Shown here: positions 52,578 to 62,187 of the stretch, one piece after another
How the letters are laid out: each line of letters opens with the position of its first letter
Position numbering within the stretch: the first letter of the stretch is position 1
Assembly: GCF_001184025.1 (NCBI RefSeq)
Contig: NZ_BBYG01000008.1
Location: 897,347 to 961,346 of the forward strand
Source: Streptomyces maremycinicus
GTDB lineage: Bacteria; Actinomycetota; Actinomycetes; Streptomycetales; Streptomycetaceae
Direction: 5' to 3'
DNA: 64,000 bases
Notes under the pieces: generated by a model
What the model was told of the DNA's origin: nothing
Database searches by the model: none
What the model saw: only the letters and a program-made list of their open reading frames with translations
Translations under genes and position numbers: made by a program

Positions 52578-52585
<8 letters not shown>
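51575..52585 (+). CDS. Peptide ABC transporter ATPase (OppD-type), third operon
   Basis: This 336-residue ATPase shows Walker [27 protein letters not shown], signature [19 protein letters not shown], Walker [13 protein letters not shown] and [10 protein letters not shown]. The C-terminal peptide-transporter domain has [17 protein letters not shown] at 51575, 7 nt after the permease. Its stop overlaps the next ATPase by 8 nt, so the two ATPases are translationally coupled. Confidence 0.95.
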
Positions 52586-53654
<1,069 letters not shown>

Positions 53655-53761
53655 CAGCACATTTGCTGAGCAACCGCGTTAACACGCAGGCAACTTGACC
53701 GACCCGGTTCCGATATACGGACGGGCCACTCTGAACAGCGTACGGCCGTGCGGGTGCCGTA

Positions 53762-53795
53762 AACGGGCCGGGAGCGCCATGTCTCCCGGCCCGTT
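53762..53795. terminator. Bidirectional terminator
   Basis: A perfect 13-bp stem, AACGGGCCGGGAG pairing with CTCCCGGCCCGTT, with an 8-base loop lies between two convergent genes and ends in TT on the plus strand and AA on the other side, so it can serve both. Confidence 0.85.
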
Positions 53796-53809
53796 GCCGT
53801 GTCACGGCG

Positions 53810-55969
53810 TCACGCCGGCCCGAGGGAACGCTTCAGGAAGTCCGCCTGGAGCAGCAGCAGGTTCTCCGCGACCGTCTCCTGCGGGGTCATGTGCGTCACG
53901 CCGGACAGCGGGAGCACCTCGTGCGGGCGGCCGGCGGCCAGCAGGGCCGAGGAGAGCCGCAGCGAGTGGGCGACCACCACGTTGTCGTCCGCCAGCCCGT
54001 GCACGATCATCATCGGACGGTGCGGTCCGACGGCGTCGACCAGACCCTCGTCGTCGATCACCGAGTTGCGGCGGTAGACCTCGGGCTGCTCGGCCGGGTG
54101 GCCGACGTAGCGTTCCTGGTAGTGGGTGTCGTAGAGGCGCAGATCGGTGACCGGGGCGCCCACCACGGCCGCGTGGAAGACGTCCGGCCGGCGCAGTACC
54201 GCGAGGGCCGCCAGGTAGCCGCCGAAGGACCAGCCGCGGATGGCGACCCGGTTCAGGTCGAGCGGGAAGTCGGCGGCGAGCGCGTGCAGCGCGTCGACCT
54301 GGTCCTGCACGACGACCGCCGCGATCTCGTCGCGCACCGCCTTCTCCCAGGCGGGGGAGCGGCCCGGGGTGCCCCGCCCGTCGGCGACGACGACCGCGAA
54401 GCCCTGGTCGGCGAACCACTGCGAGGTCAGGTGCGCGTTGTGCGCGGCGACCACCCGCTGTCCGTGCGGGCCGCCGTACGGGTCCAGCAGAACCGGCAGG
54501 GGGGTGTCACCGGCGTAGTCCCGTGGCAAGAGCAGGGCGCATGGGATTTTCCGTGCGCCCCCCTCGGTGAGCACCACGCGCGGGGACAAACCCGGGTCTT
54601 CGGCGTATGACGTGACAATCGGCGCCTTCCCCCAGCCTCCGGCCGGGGGGACCCCCACCTCCCTTCGGTCGCCGTCGCGCAGCACCCGTGCCCGGGTGCC
54701 CGGCCGGTCGAGCGCCGCCGACACCAGGACGGTCACGTTCCCCGAGCGCACCGCCGAGTGCACCCCGGGTTCCTGGGAGAGGCGTTCGACGCCGAGTTCG
54801 TTGACGCGGTAGACGTGCACCTCGCCGGTCTCCGGCGCCGCCGCGTCCGCCCCGGCCGACGCGGCGACCAGCACGTCGTCGGACGTGACGTCCAGTACCG
54901 CACGCACGTGCAACTGGGCTCCCGTCAACGGGCGTTCCCCCACCGCCAGCACCCGGGCACCGCCCTCGTCGGCGATCCGGACCAACTGTCCCGACGGGCT
55001 CCAGCACGGCACCCCAGGGAAAAGATCGAGCCAAATCGGATCTTCGTCGGCGTGCACCATCCGGGTCGCCCCGGAGCCGGTGTCCACCGCGAGGAACAGC
55101 TGGCTGCGCTGGTCGCGCGCCTGAACGAGCAGCAGCGGCGCTCCCGCCCCTGACCAGTGCACTCGCGCCAGATACGGGTAGCGCGCCCGGTCCCAGACGA
55201 CCTCCGTGCGCACCCCGTCGAGCCCGAACACGAACAGCCGCACCTCGGCGTTGGCCGTCCCGGCAGCCGGATAGGGCACGTGTTGTGGGTCACGTTTCGG
55301 CTGGGCCGGATCAGAGATCCACCACCGCTCCACCGGCGTGTCGTCCACCCGCGCGACCAGCAGCCGGTCCGACTCCGGAGCCCACCAGAACCCCCGCGAA
55401 CGGCCCATCTCCTCGGCCGCGATGAACTCGGCCAATCCATAGGAAACCGTGTCCGATTCGGGCTCCGCCAGCGCCCGGTCGCCGTCGCCCTCGGCGCCCA
55501 CCACCCGCAGGGCGCCCCCGACGACGTACGCGACGAGCCGCCCGTCGGGGGACGGACGGGGGTCGATCACCGGCCCAGGGACCGCGAGTTCGGTCGCCGT
55601 GCCGGCCCGCAGCTCCGCCGTGAAAAGCCGCCCTGACAAGGCGAAAGACGCCAGCTCGACGGCCTCGTCGGTGGCATAGCCGACGATCCCGGCGCCCCCC
55701 TCACGGCTGCGCTCGCGGCGGGCGCGCTCCTGCGGCGAGAGGTCCTCCGCGGCGCCGCCGAGGAGGGCGTAGGGATCGGCGGCCGGGCGCTCCGAGCCGT
55801 CCGCCGGGTCGAGGACCCACAGCGCGCCCGCGCGGTCCGTGCCGGAGCCTGAGCGCAGGAACACGACCCGGGAGCTGTCGGGGGCCACCGTGAAGGAACG
55901 CGGCGCGCCGAGGGTGAAACGCTGGGTGCGGGCGTGTCTGCGGGGGAAGGAGTCGGACTCGGTCGTCAT
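53810..55969 (-). CDS. S9-family prolyl oligopeptidase / dipeptidyl peptidase IV-like
   Basis: This 719-residue serine peptidase has a beta-propeller N-terminal part (about 15-440) and an alpha/beta hydrolase domain. The triad can be read as Ser581 in RGWSFGGY, Asp661 or Asp662 in HGLADDNVV and His693 in SGVTHM. The Glu-Glu pair AEEMGRSRGFWWAPES in the propeller recalls the dipeptidyl peptidase IV glutamates that hold the substrate N-terminus, which suggests release of dipeptides. No signal peptide is seen, so it probably acts on imported peptides. It converges with the third peptide transporter operon. The ATG at 55967-55969 is chosen over an upstream extension lacking domain features. Confidence 0.92.
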   Translation of the reverse strand: MTTESDSFPRRHARTQRFTLGAPRSFTVAPDSSRVVFLRSGSGTDRAGALWVLDPADGSERPAADPYALLGGAAEDLSPQERARRERSREGGAGIVGYATDEAVELASFALSGRLFTAELRAGTATELAVPGPVIDPRPSPDGRLVAYVVGGALRVVGAEGDGDRALAEPESDTVSYGLAEFIAAEEMGRSRGFWWAPESDRLLVARVDDTPVERWWISDPAQPKRDPQHVPYPAAGTANAEVRLFVFGLDGVRTEVVWDRARYPYLARVHWSGAGAPLLLVQARDQRSQLFLAVDTGSGATRMVHADEDPIWLDLFPGVPCWSPSGQLVRIADEGGARVLAVGERPLTGAQLHVRAVLDVTSDDVLVAASAGADAAAPETGEVHVYRVNELGVERLSQEPGVHSAVRSGNVTVLVSAALDRPGTRARVLRDGDRREVGVPPAGGWGKAPIVTSYAEDPGLSPRVVLTEGGARKIPCALLLPRDYAGDTPLPVLLDPYGGPHGQRVVAAHNAHLTSQWFADQGFAVVVADGRGTPGRSPAWEKAVRDEIAAVVVQDQVDALHALAADFPLDLNRVAIRGWSFGGYLAALAVLRRPDVFHAAVVGAPVTDLRLYDTHYQERYVGHPAEQPEVYRRNSVIDDEGLVDAVGPHRPMMIVHGLADDNVVVAHSLRLSSALLAAGRPHEVLPLSGVTHMTPQETVAENLLLLQADFLKRSLGPA

Positions 55970-56151
55970 CCCCCGACCATATTGGCCATGCGACCCCCTT
56001 GTGCGGCTGTGCGCCGCGAGATGCGCACCCACACATAGTTATGATCACTAGCGCAGTGTGGGTATGAACCTGCTGGCTGATGTATGGATTTACCCGTTCC
56101 CCTGGTCTGCTCTTGCCCCCACGTTTCCCGGGTCCTTGGAGGTGAACCGCC
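55970..56151. promoter_or_regulatory. Divergent promoter region with ACCCACAC inverted repeat
   Basis: The 8-nt arms ACCCACAC (56027-56034) and GTGTGGGT (56056-56063) face each other across a 21-nt A/T-rich spacer between the peptidase and small membrane protein genes. This is a possible operator. Confidence 0.45.
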
Positions 56152-56346
56152 GTGGCACTCTCGATTTCGGCGGTGGTGCTGCTGGCGATCGTCGTCTTCT
56201 TGCTGGTCAAGAAGTCGGGACTGAAGGGCGGTCACGCGGTTGTCTGCATCCTGCTCGGCTTCTATCTCGCGTCCTCGACGATCGCGCCGACGATCAGCGA
56301 CCTGACGACGAGCGTGGCGAGCATGATCGGCAGCATCAAGTTCTGA
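56152..56346 (+). CDS. Small membrane protein
   Basis: This 64-residue protein has one clear helix at about 4-20 ([17 protein letters not shown]) and a second at about 26-45 ([20 protein letters not shown]), joined by KKSGLKGG, and an amphipathic tail. No function is known, but such short proteins are conserved beside mshB in Streptomyces as far as I recall. The GTG at 56152 follows GGAGG by about 8 nt, which supports expression. It lies 64 nt before mshB. Confidence 0.75.
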   Translation: MALSISAVVLLAIVVFLLVKKSGLKGGHAVVCILLGFYLASSTIAPTISDLTTSVASMIGSIKF

Positions 56347-56410
56347 CGGGTCCCGACCCTGCGTCTGCCCCTGCGCGGGAGATGTAGTCCTGCCTCGTAG
56401 GGTTGGCCCC

Positions 56411-57325
56411 ATGACGGAACTCCCCGCCCCCGACCCCCGGCCGGGGGGAGCCCCGGCTCACGCCGCCCGGCGTCTGCTGCTGGTGCACGCGCACCCGGAC
56501 GACGAGTCGATCAACAACGGCGCGACGATGGCCAGGTACGCGGCCGAGGGCGCGCGGGTGACGCTGGTCACCTGCACCCTCGGTGAGCGCGGCGAGGTCA
56601 TCCCGCCAGAGCTGCGGCACCTGACCGGTGCCGCGCTGGGGGAGCACCGGCGCGGTGAGCTCGCCGCCGCCATGGCCGAACTCGGCGTCGACGACTTCCG
56701 CCTGCTCGGTGGGCCCGGCCGCTACGGCGACTCGGGAATGATGGGCCTCTCCGACAACGACGATCCCGCCTGCTTCTGGCGGGCCGACGTCGACGAGGCC
56801 GCCGCCTCCCTCGTCCAGGTCATCCTCGAGGTACGTCCCCAGGTCCTGGTCACCTACGACGACGACGGCGGCTACGGCCACCCCGACCACATCCAGGCCC
56901 ACCGCGTCGCCATGCGGGCCGCGGAGCTGGCCGAGGACGCCGGGTGGCGCATCCCCAAGGTCTACTGGAACCGCGTCCCGCGCTCCGTCGCCGAGGCCGC
57001 CTTCGGCCGGCTCCGGGAGGAGCTGCCGGGGCTGCCCTTCGACAGGAGCGCCGACGTGTCCGACGTGCCGGGCGTGGTGGACGACGACCGGATCACCGCG
57101 GAGATCGACGGCGGCCCGGCGTACACCGCCGCCAAGGCCGCGGCGATGCGCGCGCACGCCACCCAGGTGGAAGTCGCGCCCGGCGAGCGGTACTTCGCCC
57201 TCTCCAACGAACTCGCCCAGCCCCTGTTCGCGACCGAGTACTACGAACTCGTCCGCGGGGAACCCGCCGGGAAGAGGGAGAACGACCTGTTCGCCGGTAC
57301 CGGCGACGCGGCGGAGGTGGCGTGA
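56411..57325 (+). CDS. mshB: Mycothiol biosynthesis deacetylase MshB
   Basis: This 304-residue zinc enzyme removes acetate from GlcNAc-inositol to give GlcN-inositol, the second dedicated step of mycothiol synthesis. The LmbE-type motif is AHPDDE, with metal ligands His28 and Asp31 and general base Asp30. The third ligand, His160, lies in GYGHPDH. The loop [13 protein letters not shown] (about 100-112) and RAVPLAR-like ending typical of MshB rather than the amidase Mca support the assignment; Mca also deserves mention as an alternative. ATG start at 56411. The stop overlaps the next gene by one base. Confidence 0.9.
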   Translation: MTELPAPDPRPGGAPAHAARRLLLVHAHPDDESINNGATMARYAAEGARVTLVTCTLGERGEVIPPELRHLTGAALGEHRRGELAAAMAELGVDDFRLLGGPGRYGDSGMMGLSDNDDPACFWRADVDEAAASLVQVILEVRPQVLVTYDDDGGYGHPDHIQAHRVAMRAAELAEDAGWRIPKVYWNRVPRSVAEAAFGRLREELPGLPFDRSADVSDVPGVVDDDRITAEIDGGPAYTAAKAAAMRAHATQVEVAPGERYFALSNELAQPLFATEYYELVRGEPAGKRENDLFAGTGDAAEVA

Positions 57326-57735
57326 TGTCCGACCGTGGTTCGATGCTCGCGCAGCCGCTGCGGATGCCCCCCGCCGGACGGGCCGCCGCGTACGTGGGGC
57401 TGCTGCTGCTCGGTGCCGTCACCGGCCTCGCCGGGGCGCTCGTGCAGGCCGGCTGGTTCCCGGGCGGGCTGCTCCTGGCGCTCGCCGGGGCGGTCGGGCT
57501 CTTCCTCGGCGGAGCGCGGGCCCTGTCCAGCCGTGCCGGGGCCGTCGCGCCCGCGGCGGGCTGGATGATCTCCGTCATCCTGTGCACGGCGGGCCGTCCC
57601 GAGGGTGACTTCCTGTTCGGCGCGGGAGGCGGTTCCTACCTCTTCCTGCTCGGTGGCATGGCACTTGCTGTGATCTGCGCCACCATTGGTTTGGGGCGGC
57701 AACCGGTCGGCGGCGACGTCCGACTTGGCAAGTGA
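57325..57735 (+). CDS. DUF6113-type integral membrane protein
   Basis: This 136-residue protein has four probable helices (about 17-36, 40-58, 66-88 and 102-122) with short loops, and a small cytoplasmic tail. Its overlap with mshB (TGATG) shows cotranscription and likely coupling. Family members are actinobacterial membrane proteins of unknown role found beside mshB. Nothing in the sequence reveals a substrate. Confidence 0.75.
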   Translation: MSDRGSMLAQPLRMPPAGRAAAYVGLLLLGAVTGLAGALVQAGWFPGGLLLALAGAVGLFLGGARALSSRAGAVAPAAGWMISVILCTAGRPEGDFLFGAGGGSYLFLLGGMALAVICATIGLGRQPVGGDVRLGK

Positions 57736-57888
57736 CGTACCACTTCACCGTGGCGCGCCCGTGGGAGTCCCGTGGGGGTTTCCCAGGCGGTCGTGGGATA
57801 CGGGCCAGAAGTGGCCAGTATGGTGGTGCGCGCCGCCGAGCTGCCCGTGAGGCCGTGCGGGCGGCGGAGCCAACCTGGAGAACCTGCC

Positions 57889-60420
57889 TTGAGTCGTGAA
57901 ACTGACAGTCCGTCCTCCGGGCCCAACGGGCGCGGCGGAGCCGCATACCCCTCGGGCACGCCGCCGTACGGCACCCCCGTGGTGTCCGACGGTGGCGCGG
58001 ACGCGGGCCGTTCGTCCGCGCAGCCGGAGGAACGCAAGACCGAGACCACGCTGACGACCCGGATCCGCATCAACATCCCGGGTTCGCGGCCGATTCCGCC
58101 GGTCGTGGTGCGCACACCCGTCGCCGACACGGACAACACGGGCGGCGACAGCGCCGACGGCAACGCGCCCGCCGGTGCCGAGCCGCAGTCGGCCGCGCCC
58201 GCGGCCACCGGCTACTCCTCGTCCGACACGGGCTCGTTCGAGCTGCCCGCCGAACCCGCGCCCGCCGCCGAGGAGAAGACGAGCGACTGGTTCGCGCCGC
58301 GCAAGTCCGCCCCGGGCAAGGGCGGGCAGGGCGGCGGCTCCACCAACGGCGCGGGTCTGCCGGGCGGTTCCGCCGCGGGCGCGCCCACGGGTGCCCCCGC
58401 CGGCCCGGCGGGACCGGGCGGCGGAACCGGCGCCGGTGCGCCCGGCGGCGCCCGGCCGGGCAACGGACGTCCCGGTGGTGTGGTCGGCTCCATGAGCGTG
58501 CCGGGCGGTTCGCGCCCCGGCGGCATCAACGGCGCCGGGACCCCCGGCGGCGCCACCGGCGGTCCCGTGGCTCCGGGACACGGTGGCGGCACGGGCTCCT
58601 TCGACGTCACCGAGGCACTCGCCGCGGGCGGCCCGCAGGGCAACGGCCCGCGACCGGGTCAGCCGGGTCAGGGCGGACAGCCGGGTCAGCCGGGCCGACC
58701 GCCGGTGCAGGGGCAGCCGCAGGGGTCGGGGCAGGGCCAGGGCGCCGGCGGCGGCGAGCCGCGGCGTGACAACCTGCCGTACTTCTCCGGCAACGGCCAG
58801 AACGGTCAGGCCGGCCAGAACGGTCAGGCCGGTCAGGCCGGTCAGGCCGGCCAGAACGGCCAGGGGGGTCAACCCGGCCGGAACGGCTTCGGCGCGCCGA
58901 ACGGCTCGCACGGCCAGGGCCCCCAGGGCGGTCTCCCGGCCGGCCCCGGCGGCTCCTACGACTTCAACGGCCCCGACGGGCCCGGCGGCCCCGGTGGCCG
59001 TGGCGGCCCGCAGGGCGGGCCCGCGGGCCCGACCGGCGGCCCGGTCACCGGTGACGGCCCGATGGTGCCCCCGATGGGCGGCGCCCCGCACGGCGCGGCA
59101 GGCGCCCCCGGCGCCCCCGGCATCCCCGGTGTGCCTTCCGGCCCCGGTGGCCCCGGTGGTCAGGCGGGTCCCGGCGGGCCGCGTGCCCTCGGCGCCGGCC
59201 CCGGCACCGGTCCGCTCCCCGGCGGCGGCCTGAGCGACGACACCGCGATCCTCACCCCGCAGAAGCCCGCCCCCGAACCGGGCGCGGGCGGCTACGGCGG
59301 CCGTCCGGTCGACAACGTCTCCGGGCACACCGTCACCAGCGGGATCCCCGTCGTGCCCGGCGGCCAGGGCGGTGCACGCACCGGCGGACCGCTGCCGCAC
59401 ACCCCGCCGAAGGGGCCGGCCCCGGCCCCGCAGAGCGCGCCCGCGGGCGACTCCAGGAACGCGAAGAAGAAAAAGAAGAAGGGCCGCGGCAAGCTGCCCC
59501 TGCTGGGCGGTCTGGTGGTCGTCGCGGGCGTCGGTCTCTACGGCGCCGGCCTGCTGATGAACCACTCCGACGTGCCCAAGGGCACCACCGTGCTCGGCGT
59601 CGACGTCGGCGGCGGCACCAGCGACGACGCCGTCAAGAAGCTCGACGACGCCTTCGGCGAGCGGGTCACCCAGGCACTGAAGCTGTCCGTCGACGGCGAC
59701 ACCGTCACCCTGAAGCCGGATCAGGCGGGCCTCCAGTTCGACATGCAGGCCACGGTCGACGACGCCGCCAAGAGCGACTACAACCCGGTCTCCGTGATCG
59801 GCTCGCTGTTCGGGCAGCACCGCGAGGTCGAGCCCGCGATGCCGGTCGACGAGGAGAAGCTCCAGGCGGCCCTCGAGTCCGCCGCGGGCGGCTCCGGCTC
59901 GGCCACCGACGGCACGATCAAGTTCGAGTCCGGCAAGGCCGTCGCCGTCTACGGCAAGGCGGGCAAGGGCATCGACGCGGCGCAGGCCCAGGAGGCCGTC
60001 GTCGCGGCCTACCGCGGCCAGGTGGAGACGGGCACGAGCACCCCGGTGAAGGTCCCGACGACCGACAAGAAGCCGACGATCTCCGACGCCGAGGTCGACC
60101 GGATGATGAAGGAGTTCGCCGAACCGGCGATGTCCGGCAAGGTCACCGTGATGACCGACGCGGCGCACACGGTCTCCTTCAGCCCGAAGAACTCCCTCTG
60201 GAAGTTCCTCCAGGTCAAGGCGGTCAACGGCAAGCTCGTCGAGAGCTACGACCAGGCCGCGCTGACGGAGCTCTACGGCGGCACCTTCGACGGTGTGCTG
60301 ATCACCCGGGGCACCGGCCAGAAGACGGCCGTCACGGTCCAGGACGTCATCAGCGCCCTGCGCCCGGCCCTGAAGAGCGAGACCGAGCGGACCGGGGTCA
60401 TCGACACCGACCCGAGCTGA
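57889..60420 (+). CDS. Membrane protein with low-complexity domain and VanW-type peptidoglycan-binding domains
   Basis: This protein has about 843 residues. A cytoplasmic region (about 1-525) is dominated by Gly/Pro/Gln/Asn repeats such as NGQAGQ and GGPGGP. A poly-Lys/Arg stretch (KKKKKKGRGK) and one membrane helix (LPLLGGLVVVAGVGLYGAGLL, about 535-555) follow. The outer part has two VanW-associated peptidoglycan-binding repeats (about 565-680 and 700-835; TTVLGVDVGGGTSDDAVKKLDD and LKPDQAGLQFDM in the first). It starts at TTG 57889 with GGAG 9 nt upstream; this gives MSRETDSPSSGP, whereas upstream residues look like shadow. It probably senses or binds cell wall. A hairpin-forming palindrome lies just after the stop. 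Confidence 0.82.
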   Translation: MSRETDSPSSGPNGRGGAAYPSGTPPYGTPVVSDGGADAGRSSAQPEERKTETTLTTRIRINIPGSRPIPPVVVRTPVADTDNTGGDSADGNAPAGAEPQSAAPAATGYSSSDTGSFELPAEPAPAAEEKTSDWFAPRKSAPGKGGQGGGSTNGAGLPGGSAAGAPTGAPAGPAGPGGGTGAGAPGGARPGNGRPGGVVGSMSVPGGSRPGGINGAGTPGGATGGPVAPGHGGGTGSFDVTEALAAGGPQGNGPRPGQPGQGGQPGQPGRPPVQGQPQGSGQGQGAGGGEPRRDNLPYFSGNGQNGQAGQNGQAGQAGQAGQNGQGGQPGRNGFGAPNGSHGQGPQGGLPAGPGGSYDFNGPDGPGGPGGRGGPQGGPAGPTGGPVTGDGPMVPPMGGAPHGAAGAPGAPGIPGVPSGPGGPGGQAGPGGPRALGAGPGTGPLPGGGLSDDTAILTPQKPAPEPGAGGYGGRPVDNVSGHTVTSGIPVVPGGQGGARTGGPLPHTPPKGPAPAPQSAPAGDSRNAKKKKKKGRGKLPLLGGLVVVAGVGLYGAGLLMNHSDVPKGTTVLGVDVGGGTSDDAVKKLDDAFGERVTQALKLSVDGDTVTLKPDQAGLQFDMQATVDDAAKSDYNPVSVIGSLFGQHREVEPAMPVDEEKLQAALESAAGGSGSATDGTIKFESGKAVAVYGKAGKGIDAAQAQEAVVAAYRGQVETGTSTPVKVPTTDKKPTISDAEVDRMMKEFAEPAMSGKVTVMTDAAHTVSFSPKNSLWKFLQVKAVNGKLVESYDQAALTELYGGTFDGVLITRGTGQKTAVTVQDVISALRPALKSETERTGVIDTDPS

Positions 60421-60428
60421 CCCGACGC

Positions 60429-60458
60429 GGTGCCGTATGACATCTGTCATGCGGCACC
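60429..60458. promoter_or_regulatory. 30-bp near-perfect inverted repeat, operator or terminator
   Basis: Two 14-nt arms (GGTGCCGTATGACA and the matching TGTCATGCGGCACC) flank a TC centre and match at 13 of 14 positions. The inner core is TGACA-TC-TGTCA. It begins 9 nt after the previous stop and ends 51 nt before the ABC ATPase ATG. It may be the binding site of the response regulator encoded in the operon, or a terminator for the upstream gene, or both. Confidence 0.7.
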
Positions 60459-60509
60459 GAGGACGGTGGACACTGCCGCCGACCCGGCCGTCGGCGCGAC
60501 GATCGGTGC

Positions 60510-61445
60510 ATGACGACGACAGCACCGGTGGTCGGGTTCGACCAGGTGAGCAAGAGTTTCGGCGAGGTGCGGGCCGTGGACGGCCTGACGCTCGCGCTGC
60601 GCCCGGGGGAGACCGTGGTGCTCCTGGGGCCCAACGGGGCCGGCAAGTCGACCACGCTCGATCTGCTGCTCGGCCTGAAGCAGCCCGACAGCGGCACGGT
60701 CCGCGTCCTCGGCACCGGCCCGCGCGAGGCGATCGTGGCCGGCCGGGTCGGCGCGATGCTCCAGAGCGGCGGCCTGATGGACGAGGTCACCGTCGCCGAA
60801 CTGGTCTCGCTGGCCTGCGGACTGCACCCCAGGCCGTACCGGGTCGCCGATGTGCTGGCCCGCGCGGGCATCGCCCAGATCGCCGACCGCAAGGTCGACA
60901 AGCTCTCCGGCGGCCAGGCCCAGCGGGTCAGGTTCGCCCTCGCCACCGCCGGCGACAGCGACCTGATCGTCCTGGACGAGCCCACCACCGGCATGGACGT
61001 CACCACCCGGCAGGCTTTCTGGGCCACCATGCGCGAGCAGGCCGACCAGGGCCGCACGGTCCTGTTCGCCACCCACTACCTCGAAGAGGCCGACGCGATC
61101 GCCGACCGGGTGCTGGTCCTGCACCGCGGCCGGCTCCTGGCCGACGGCACGGCGGCCGAGATCAAGGCCAAGGCGGGGGCCCGCAGGATCGCCTTCGACC
61201 TGACGGACGGGTTCGACGAGGGGGCCCTGCGCGCCCTGCCGTTCCTCACCAGCCTCACCGTGTCGCACAGCGGCCCGGCCACCGGACCGGCCCGGACCGT
61301 CCGCATCCAGTCCACCGACGCCGACGCCACCGTCCACGCGGTCTACGGCCTGGGGCTCTACCCCCGCAACCTCGAAGTCGCCGGCCTGGGCCTGGAGCAG
61401 GCCTTCGTCGCCCTCACCACCGCCGAGGAGGCGAAGTCCGCGTGA
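60510..61445 (+). CDS. ABC-2 exporter ATPase
   Basis: This 311-residue ATPase shows Walker A GPNGAGKST (about 46-54), LQSGGLMDEVTVAELV, signature LSGGQAQRVRFA, Walker B LIVLDEPTTGMD and ATHYLEEAD. The C-terminal part (about 215-311) is the small regulatory domain of drug/lantibiotic exporters of the CcmA type. The ATG at 60510 follows a G-rich region without a perfect ribosome site. The stop overlaps the permease start by 4 nt. It is the intact relative of the broken gene at 6708. Confidence 0.95.
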   Translation: MTTTAPVVGFDQVSKSFGEVRAVDGLTLALRPGETVVLLGPNGAGKSTTLDLLLGLKQPDSGTVRVLGTGPREAIVAGRVGAMLQSGGLMDEVTVAELVSLACGLHPRPYRVADVLARAGIAQIADRKVDKLSGGQAQRVRFALATAGDSDLIVLDEPTTGMDVTTRQAFWATMREQADQGRTVLFATHYLEEADAIADRVLVLHRGRLLADGTAAEIKAKAGARRIAFDLTDGFDEGALRALPFLTSLTVSHSGPATGPARTVRIQSTDADATVHAVYGLGLYPRNLEVAGLGLEQAFVALTTAEEAKSA

Positions 61446-62182
61446 ACGGCCTGATCAAGCTGGAACTCACCCGCGCCCTGCGCAACCGCAAGTTCCTGTT
61501 CTTCTCGGTGATCTACCCGTCGGTGCTGTTCCTGCTCATCGCCGGCAGCGCCGACGCCACGGAGAAGGTCGACGGCACGGGCCTGACCCTGCCGACCTAC
61601 ATGATGGTCTCGATGGCTTCCTTCGGCGCCCTCACCGCCGTCCTGATGGGCAACAGCGAACGCATCGCCAAGGAGCGCCAGAGCGGCTGGGTGCGGCAGT
61701 TGCGCCTGACCACCCTCCCGGGCCGCGGGTACGTGCTCGCGAAGACCGCGAGCGCGGCCGTGGTCAGCCTGCCGTCCATCGTCGTCGTCTTCGCCGTCGC
61801 CGCGGCCGTCAAGGACGTACGGCTGGACGCCTGGCAGTGGTGCGCCCTGACCGGCGCGATCTGGGCCGGCAGCCTGGTCTTCGCGGCCCTGGGCGTGGCG
61901 ATCGGCTACCTCGCGAACGGGGACGCGGTCCGCCCCATCACGATGATCACCTACTTCGGCCTGTCGATCCTCGGCGGCCTGTGGATGCCGACGACGACCT
62001 TCCCGGGCTGGCTCCAGGACATAGCCGAGTGGGTGCCGACGCACGCGTACGCTGCCCTGGGGCAGTCCATCGAGCAGAGTCAGGCCCCGCATGCCGAGGA
62101 CATCGTCATCCTGGCCGTCTTCTTCGCCCTGTTCACGGGCGGCGCGGCCTGGCTGTACCGGAAGGACACGCTGAAGGCGTGA
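61442..62182 (+). CDS. ABC-2 type permease
   Basis: This 246-residue permease has six helices, with IAKERQSGWVRQLRLTTLPGRGYVLAK as the intracellular loop and LSILGGLWMPTTTFPGWLQDIAEWVPTHAYA before the last helix, the part that is missing in the truncated permease at 7682. GTG start with a GTGA overlap of the ATPase stop. Its substrate is unknown; membrane lipids, antibiotics or peptides are typical for the class. Confidence 0.94.
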   Translation: MNGLIKLELTRALRNRKFLFFSVIYPSVLFLLIAGSADATEKVDGTGLTLPTYMMVSMASFGALTAVLMGNSERIAKERQSGWVRQLRLTTLPGRGYVLAKTASAAVVSLPSIVVVFAVAAAVKDVRLDAWQWCALTGAIWAGSLVFAALGVAIGYLANGDAVRPITMITYFGLSILGGLWMPTTTFPGWLQDIAEWVPTHAYAALGQSIEQSQAPHAEDIVILAVFFALFTGGAAWLYRKDTLKA

Positions 62183-62187
62183 GCGTC

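Noticed and set aside
57745..60525. 926-codon open frame on the minus strand
   Set aside because: It mirrors the repetitive low-complexity gene on the plus strand; repeats there produce an apparent repeat protein on the other strand.
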